The notes under the pieces were generated by a model, which did not search any database, was not told the DNA's origin, and worked only from the letters and a program-made list of their open reading frames with translations. A program made the position numbers and the translations under genes. This document shows, piece after piece, positions 21,985 to 25,567 of a stretch of DNA of 25,567 bases (position 1 is its first letter; each line of letters opens with the position of its first letter). The stretch lies in the NCBI GenBank assembly GCA_002434335.1, contig DJJW01000009.1:44829-70395 (forward strand), given 5' to 3'. This DNA comes from Lachnoclostridium sp. UBA6558 (GTDB taxonomy: Bacteria > Bacillota > Clostridia > Lachnospirales > Lachnospiraceae).

Positions 21985-22662
21985 ATGGTCAGAATATTAT
22001 TTTTAGAAGATGAACCCACAATAAAAGAGGTTTTGATGGAATATATGAAAATGAAGCAATATGATGTCACTCCTGCGGAAGATGGTGATGAGGCAATACA
22101 GTTGCTGGAAGAGCAGGATTTTGATCTGGCTGTACTTGATATTATGGTTCCAGGTAAAAATGGACTTGAGGTGTTACGTCATATCAGAGATAGTAAACCT
22201 TCTATGGCTGCTATCATGCTTACTGCTATAGATGATGAGCCAACACAGGTAAAAGCTTTTAATCTCTATGCAGATGATTATGTAGTAAAACCTGTCTCAC
22301 CTATAATATTACTAAAAAGAATCGAAACTATATTAAGAAGAACAGGTGGTACGGATAAGAAAGCTATAACTACAGAGGGTCTGTATCTGAATGAAGAAGC
22401 ATATCAGGCCTTTTACGATAATATATCCCTGCAGCTTACCTTAAGTGAGTTTTTGCTATTGCAGACCCTTAAAAAGGAAGCCATGCGTGCTTTTACCAGA
22501 GAACAGCTTATTCTTAGAATATTTAACGAGGATTATATTGGCAATGACCGTATCATAGATGCACATATAAAGAATTTGCGGAAGAAACTGCCTAAAAATT
22601 ATATTCGTACCGTAATCGGTGTAGGTTATCAATTTAATGAAGTCACAGAAGAAGCAGAATGA
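21985..22662 (+). CDS. OmpR-family response regulator
   Basis: A 225-residue two-component regulator. The receiver domain (1-120) has the acidic pocket Glu8-Asp9, the phospho-acceptor Asp52 (LAVLDIMVPG), the switch Thr80 (IMLTA) and Lys102 (DDYVVKP). Residues ~128-222 form the OmpR-type winged helix (LSEFLLLQTLKKE, FTREQLILRIF, DRIIDAHIKNLRKKL, YIRTVIGVGYQF). ATG 21985 follows ATGAGGAG. The stop overlaps the ATG at 22659, and the adjacent kinase gene is surely the cognate partner. A likely target is the downstream ABC transporter operon, which is inference from proximity. Confidence 0.95.
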   Translation: MVRILFLEDEPTIKEVLMEYMKMKQYDVTPAEDGDEAIQLLEEQDFDLAVLDIMVPGKNGLEVLRHIRDSKPSMAAIMLTAIDDEPTQVKAFNLYADDYVVKPVSPIILLKRIETILRRTGGTDKKAITTEGLYLNEEAYQAFYDNISLQLTLSEFLLLQTLKKEAMRAFTREQLILRIFNEDYIGNDRIIDAHIKNLRKKLPKNYIRTVIGVGYQFNEVTEEAE

Positions 22663-22670
22663 GGTGTTCC

Positions 22671-24230
22671 ATGAATCTTTCCAGAAAAACTTTGATTTAC
22701 AGCAGTATTATATCACTAATAATTATGACTCTCTTAGTTGGCTATTTTATACTAATGGTACCTTCACTTTATGTGGCTTACATGCAGGATAGAAATTATG
22801 CCTCAATTGTAAGCCTGCAGAAAGGTTATATGAAGACCGGCAGTTATGATAATCTTAAAGTGAAAAATCCCAGCGGTACGCTTACCCTTGAACTGCCTCT
22901 GACCGGGAATTACTTCTATGCGGTTAATCAGTTCTTTAAACTTACTGTTCACATAGAAAATAAGGAGCTGCTTAATATTCTCGATAAGCTGAGATACTAT
23001 GCCAAAAATACAGATGAAATAGATGACTTAAAAGAAGAAGATTTTCTCTTTGATGAGCTTAAGGAACTGCTGGCTCTTGATAAGCTTATCCCTGGGGATT
23101 ATCCGCTGCAATTTGACTTTGATTTTCACGAGGATAAAGAAGCATATCAGCTAATCTCTTCAAAATTTCATAAAGAATCCTCAAAACTTATGGTATATGA
23201 ATCTAATATAACTGACGGAAGCAATTTCTATACCAGCTATATTGCCTTAGGTTTAACGGAAGATTCTATTGATATTACCCTGCTGCCGGTTATGACACCC
23301 CGAATTGATGAGATAAAGCCTGTAATTCTTCAAAGCCTCCCAATGCTTATTGCTGTGGCCTTACTGCTTATATTGATATCCTCCCAGCTCTTTTCAAGGC
23401 TTATCATAAACCCTATTATCAGATTGTCCAATCATGCGAAGCTAATGATGGATTCAGAGGAATTATATTTAAAACCAATAGCTATAACCGGGAACGACGA
23501 AATCAGCAGCCTTGCAAAAAGCCTGAATGAACTGTATATAAAGATTCAAAAAAGCTATCAGGAGTTAGAAGAGAAAAATCAATATCTGGCAGAAGAAAAT
23601 AAGAGGCAGGAGGTATTCTTACGTGCTTCTTCTCATCAGCTTAAGACTCCAATAGCTGCTGCTCTGCTCCTGGTAGAAGGCATGATTAATGAAATCGGAA
23701 AATACAAGGATACAAAAGCATATCTTCCCCAGGTGAAGGGGCAGCTTCAGTCAATGAAGAATATTGTAGAGGATATCCTGTATCTAAACCATTGTTCTCC
23801 AACAATTCAAACAGATCCAATCTCATTGGATGACTTGATATTAGAATGTATCAGCTATTATCAGGTTCAATTGGATGAGAAAGCAATACAAATAAGCATG
23901 AAAGGACAGCGTATAAACCTTTACACCGATCCTGAATTGCTTAAGAAAATTCTTGATAACCTGCTCTCAAACGCTATCAGCTTTACGCCGAAAGCTGGTA
24001 AGATAACCATACTATACGAAGACAACAGATTATGTATTATAAACTCCGGTGCCGTAATTGAAGAGGAACTTCTTCCACACGTGTTTGAGCCCTTTGTTTC
24101 CAGCATAACCAAGTCACGGGCACACGGACTCGGACTATATGTTGTGTCTTTTTATGCTAAATTACTGAAATTCCACGTAAAGCTCAGCAATATGAAAGAA
24201 GGCGTTATGGCAGAATTATATTTTAACTAA
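22671..24230 (+). CDS. Sensor histidine kinase
   Basis: A 519-residue membrane kinase. Helix 1 (~9-30), an extracytoplasmic sensor of about 190 residues (~31-220) with no fold I recognise, helix 2 (~222-243), a HAMP-like linker (~244-295), a coiled coil (296-318), a dimerisation domain with the phospho-acceptor His322 (SSHQLKTPIAAALL) and an ATPase domain. The N box is LDNLLSNAISFTP with Asn430 near its start. The G1 box is unusual (LCIINSGAVI instead of DxGxG). The F box reads HVFEPFV and G2 GLGLYVV. The ATG at 22671 is preferred over ATG 22659 because GAGGTG lies 6 bases upstream; the latter would add four residues and overlap the regulator's stop. It should phosphorylate the adjacent response regulator. 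The large ectodomain is unlike the short BceS-type sensors. Confidence 0.93.
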   Translation: MNLSRKTLIYSSIISLIIMTLLVGYFILMVPSLYVAYMQDRNYASIVSLQKGYMKTGSYDNLKVKNPSGTLTLELPLTGNYFYAVNQFFKLTVHIENKELLNILDKLRYYAKNTDEIDDLKEEDFLFDELKELLALDKLIPGDYPLQFDFDFHEDKEAYQLISSKFHKESSKLMVYESNITDGSNFYTSYIALGLTEDSIDITLLPVMTPRIDEIKPVILQSLPMLIAVALLLILISSQLFSRLIINPIIRLSNHAKLMMDSEELYLKPIAITGNDEISSLAKSLNELYIKIQKSYQELEEKNQYLAEENKRQEVFLRASSHQLKTPIAAALLLVEGMINEIGKYKDTKAYLPQVKGQLQSMKNIVEDILYLNHCSPTIQTDPISLDDLILECISYYQVQLDEKAIQISMKGQRINLYTDPELLKKILDNLLSNAISFTPKAGKITILYEDNRLCIINSGAVIEEELLPHVFEPFVSSITKSRAHGLGLYVVSFYAKLLKFHVKLSNMKEGVMAELYFN

Positions 24231-24367
24231 TATATTCTAACCGATATAATATCTTACAAATTCCATATCTAACTGGTACTATATTCAGTTGATACTATAT
24301 TTCAATCTATAAAATATTTTTACTTATACTATAGCAGTATGTACATTACATCTACATGGAATCTTCA

Positions 24368-24395
24368 TTTCAAATTCATATGTTTTTGTTATAAT
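24368..24395 (+). promoter_or_regulatory. Promoter for the ABC-2-type ATPase gene
   Basis: TATAAT (24390-24395) with a weak -35 TTTCAA (24368-24373), 16-bp spacer; 44 bases before the start codon. The weak -35 would suit activation by the adjacent response regulator. Confidence 0.5.
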
Positions 24396-24439
24396 TTATC
24401 CATCAAGAGAAAGCAACTGACGAAAGGATCAGAAACATC

Positions 24440-25303
24440 ATGGTGACAATCAATCAGGTAAAAGTTCGTTATGGTAATCAAATAGCCTTATCAATAAATA
24501 ACCCTATTAGTTTTAAAGCCGGTGACCGTATCGGTATCATTGGCTCAAATGGTGCAGGGAAATCAACCTTTGTAAAAACCATTCTGGGTTTAACAAATTA
24601 CCAGGGTAATATTACAACCGACCTCCAGCCAGAGGAAATGGCTGTTCATATGCAATACAATAATTATGCTAATACCATGGCAGTAAAGCATATAATAGAA
24701 GCTGTTCTGTATACCAGAATAAAGAAGAACAAACTTTTGCAGGATTTAATAACCTTTTTTGATTTTGATGAGTGTTTGAATAAGAAATATGCTGCTCTCT
24801 CAGGAGGTCAAAAACAGAGGCTTACTATCATACTTGTATTGATTCAGGATTCACCTCTGGTATTTTTTGATGAGGTAACCTCCGGCCTGGATTTCGAAAC
24901 AAGACAAAAGCTTATGTCCAAGCTGGTGGAATGGTACAGTAATAAAAACTCTACTTTGTGCGTAGTTTCACATTACTATGAGGAGCTGGAACAACTGGTA
25001 AATAAACTTTTAATATTAGAGCAGGGGCAAGTTGTAGATTTCGGCAGCAAAGATGAGCTCTTCCGTAAATACTGCGGAAAAACGGTAATAACCCTTGATA
25101 ATACTGAGAAAAACCAAGTGATTACGAGTAAGTTGCCAAAGCTCGCCGCACCGGCTCATTTAATAGCTCTCTCCTGCCATCATAATGAGGAGGAAAAACA
25201 GATAACAGAAATGCTTATTAGAGAAGATATTAACTTTAAACGAAGCAATAATAATATCGAAATTATGTCCATCAATGCCAAAATAAGCTTTCAAAATAAA
25301 TAA
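24440..25303 (+). CDS. ABC transporter ATP-binding protein (ABC-2 type)
   Basis: A 287-residue cytosolic ATPase: Walker A GSNGAGKS (35-42), signature LSGGQ (120-124), Walker B LVFFDE (140-145) followed by VTSGLD (146-151), and a switch His in VVSHYYEE. The residue after the catalytic Glu is Val rather than the usual Pro. Residues ~215-287 form a small C-terminal domain as in ATPases of ABC-2 exporters for lantibiotics, antibiotics or polysaccharides. ATG 24440 follows AAAGGA with an 11-base spacer. No permease is present in the window; it should lie beyond 25567, unless the repeat array separates an orphan ATPase. Adjacency to the two-component system suggests regulation by it and a role in antimicrobial-peptide or envelope-stress response, which is inference. 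Confidence 0.9.
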   Translation: MVTINQVKVRYGNQIALSINNPISFKAGDRIGIIGSNGAGKSTFVKTILGLTNYQGNITTDLQPEEMAVHMQYNNYANTMAVKHIIEAVLYTRIKKNKLLQDLITFFDFDECLNKKYAALSGGQKQRLTIILVLIQDSPLVFFDEVTSGLDFETRQKLMSKLVEWYSNKNSTLCVVSHYYEELEQLVNKLLILEQGQVVDFGSKDELFRKYCGKTVITLDNTEKNQVITSKLPKLAAPAHLIALSCHHNEEEKQITEMLIREDINFKRSNNNIEIMSINAKISFQNK

Positions 25304-25449
25304 TAGATATAACATTAATATCAAAAAAACAATGATAAAGAATATTAATTATTTATAGAAAATATTTATACGATTATCATAACTGAATGGTACTTTCATT
25401 AACCAAGAGCTTAGATTTATAACTACTTAGATTTATATAAATTACTTTT

Positions 25450-25561
25450 CAATAAATTACTTTTTCAGTAAATTACTTTTTCAGTAAATCACTTTTTCAA
25501 TAAATTACTTTTTCAGTAAATCACTTTTTTGATAAATTACTTTTTCAATAAATTACTTTTT
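25450..25561. repeat. 16-bp tandem repeat array (7 units in the window, probably continuing)
   Basis: Seven contiguous units of consensus CARTAAATYACTTTTT start at 25450, 25466, 25482, 25498, 25514, 25530 and 25546. A degraded unit precedes them (from ~25434) and a partial one follows to the window edge. Variation is confined to positions 1-3 and 9 of the unit. It is noncoding: 16 is not a multiple of 3 and each frame meets TAA. It begins about 145 bases after the ABC gene's stop. The stretch 25304-25449 is AT-rich with nothing else identified. Confidence 0.9.
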
Positions 25562-25567
25562 AATAAA

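Noticed and set aside
25450..25561. CRISPR array at the right end
   Set aside because: Units are 16 bp and directly adjacent with no unique spacers, and no cas gene is nearby.

Overview
The window looks like low-G+C Firmicutes chromosome, most likely from an anaerobic, polysaccharide-using clostridium of the Lachnospiraceae type. This is inferred from the AT-rich intergenic DNA, strong AGGAGG-type ribosome binding sites, TTGACA/TATAAT promoters, Gram-positive lipoprotein and transporter families, and a GH130 mannoside-phosphorylase locus. No rRNA, tRNA, insertion sequence, CRISPR or obvious prophage gene was found.

Layout. (1) 1-5338 is mostly housekeeping: a partial M18 aminopeptidase (-), an unrecognised protein with a nuclease-like motif (+), a DUF3810-type membrane metallopeptidase-like protein and a truncated sigma-70-like protein (both -, probably one operon), then an S1-domain RNA-binding protein (+) preceded by a possible 24-residue small ORF. 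(2) 5445-12948 is a carbohydrate locus: LacI-family and AraC-family regulators in convergent orientation, a solute-binding lipoprotein, two MalF/MalG-type permeases, a YesL/DUF624-like membrane protein and a GH130 phosphorylase. The likely scheme is import of a mannose-containing oligosaccharide, energised by an ATPase encoded elsewhere, followed by intracellular phosphorolysis. The AraC protein is the best candidate activator, acting at TTTTGCA repeats before the binding-protein gene. (3) 13015-17180 (-) carries a small alarmone synthetase with an acidic C-terminal extension, then a YhgE/Pip-type membrane protein translationally coupled to a cysteine-poor Rrf2 regulator with dyads in its promoter.

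(4) 17708-21870 is the most interesting region. A strong promoter drives a 28-codon Asn-rich leader ORF, followed by a Rho-independent terminator and then two ABC half-exporters. One has a degenerate catalytic site and the other a canonical one, so they should form a heterodimeric multidrug exporter of the BmrCD/LmrCD/TM287-288 kind. The leader, an SD-sequestering hairpin and a possible antiterminator that shares bases with that hairpin suggest ribosome-mediated transcription attenuation. This is analogous to BmrB-BmrCD of Bacillus subtilis, but the leader looks different. (5) 21894-25303 holds an OmpR-type response regulator, a histidine kinase with a large extracytoplasmic domain, and an ABC-2-type ATPase whose permease presumably lies beyond the window. 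The window ends in a noncoding array of 16-bp tandem repeats.

All functions are read from sequence motifs by eye. No database search or folding calculation was run.
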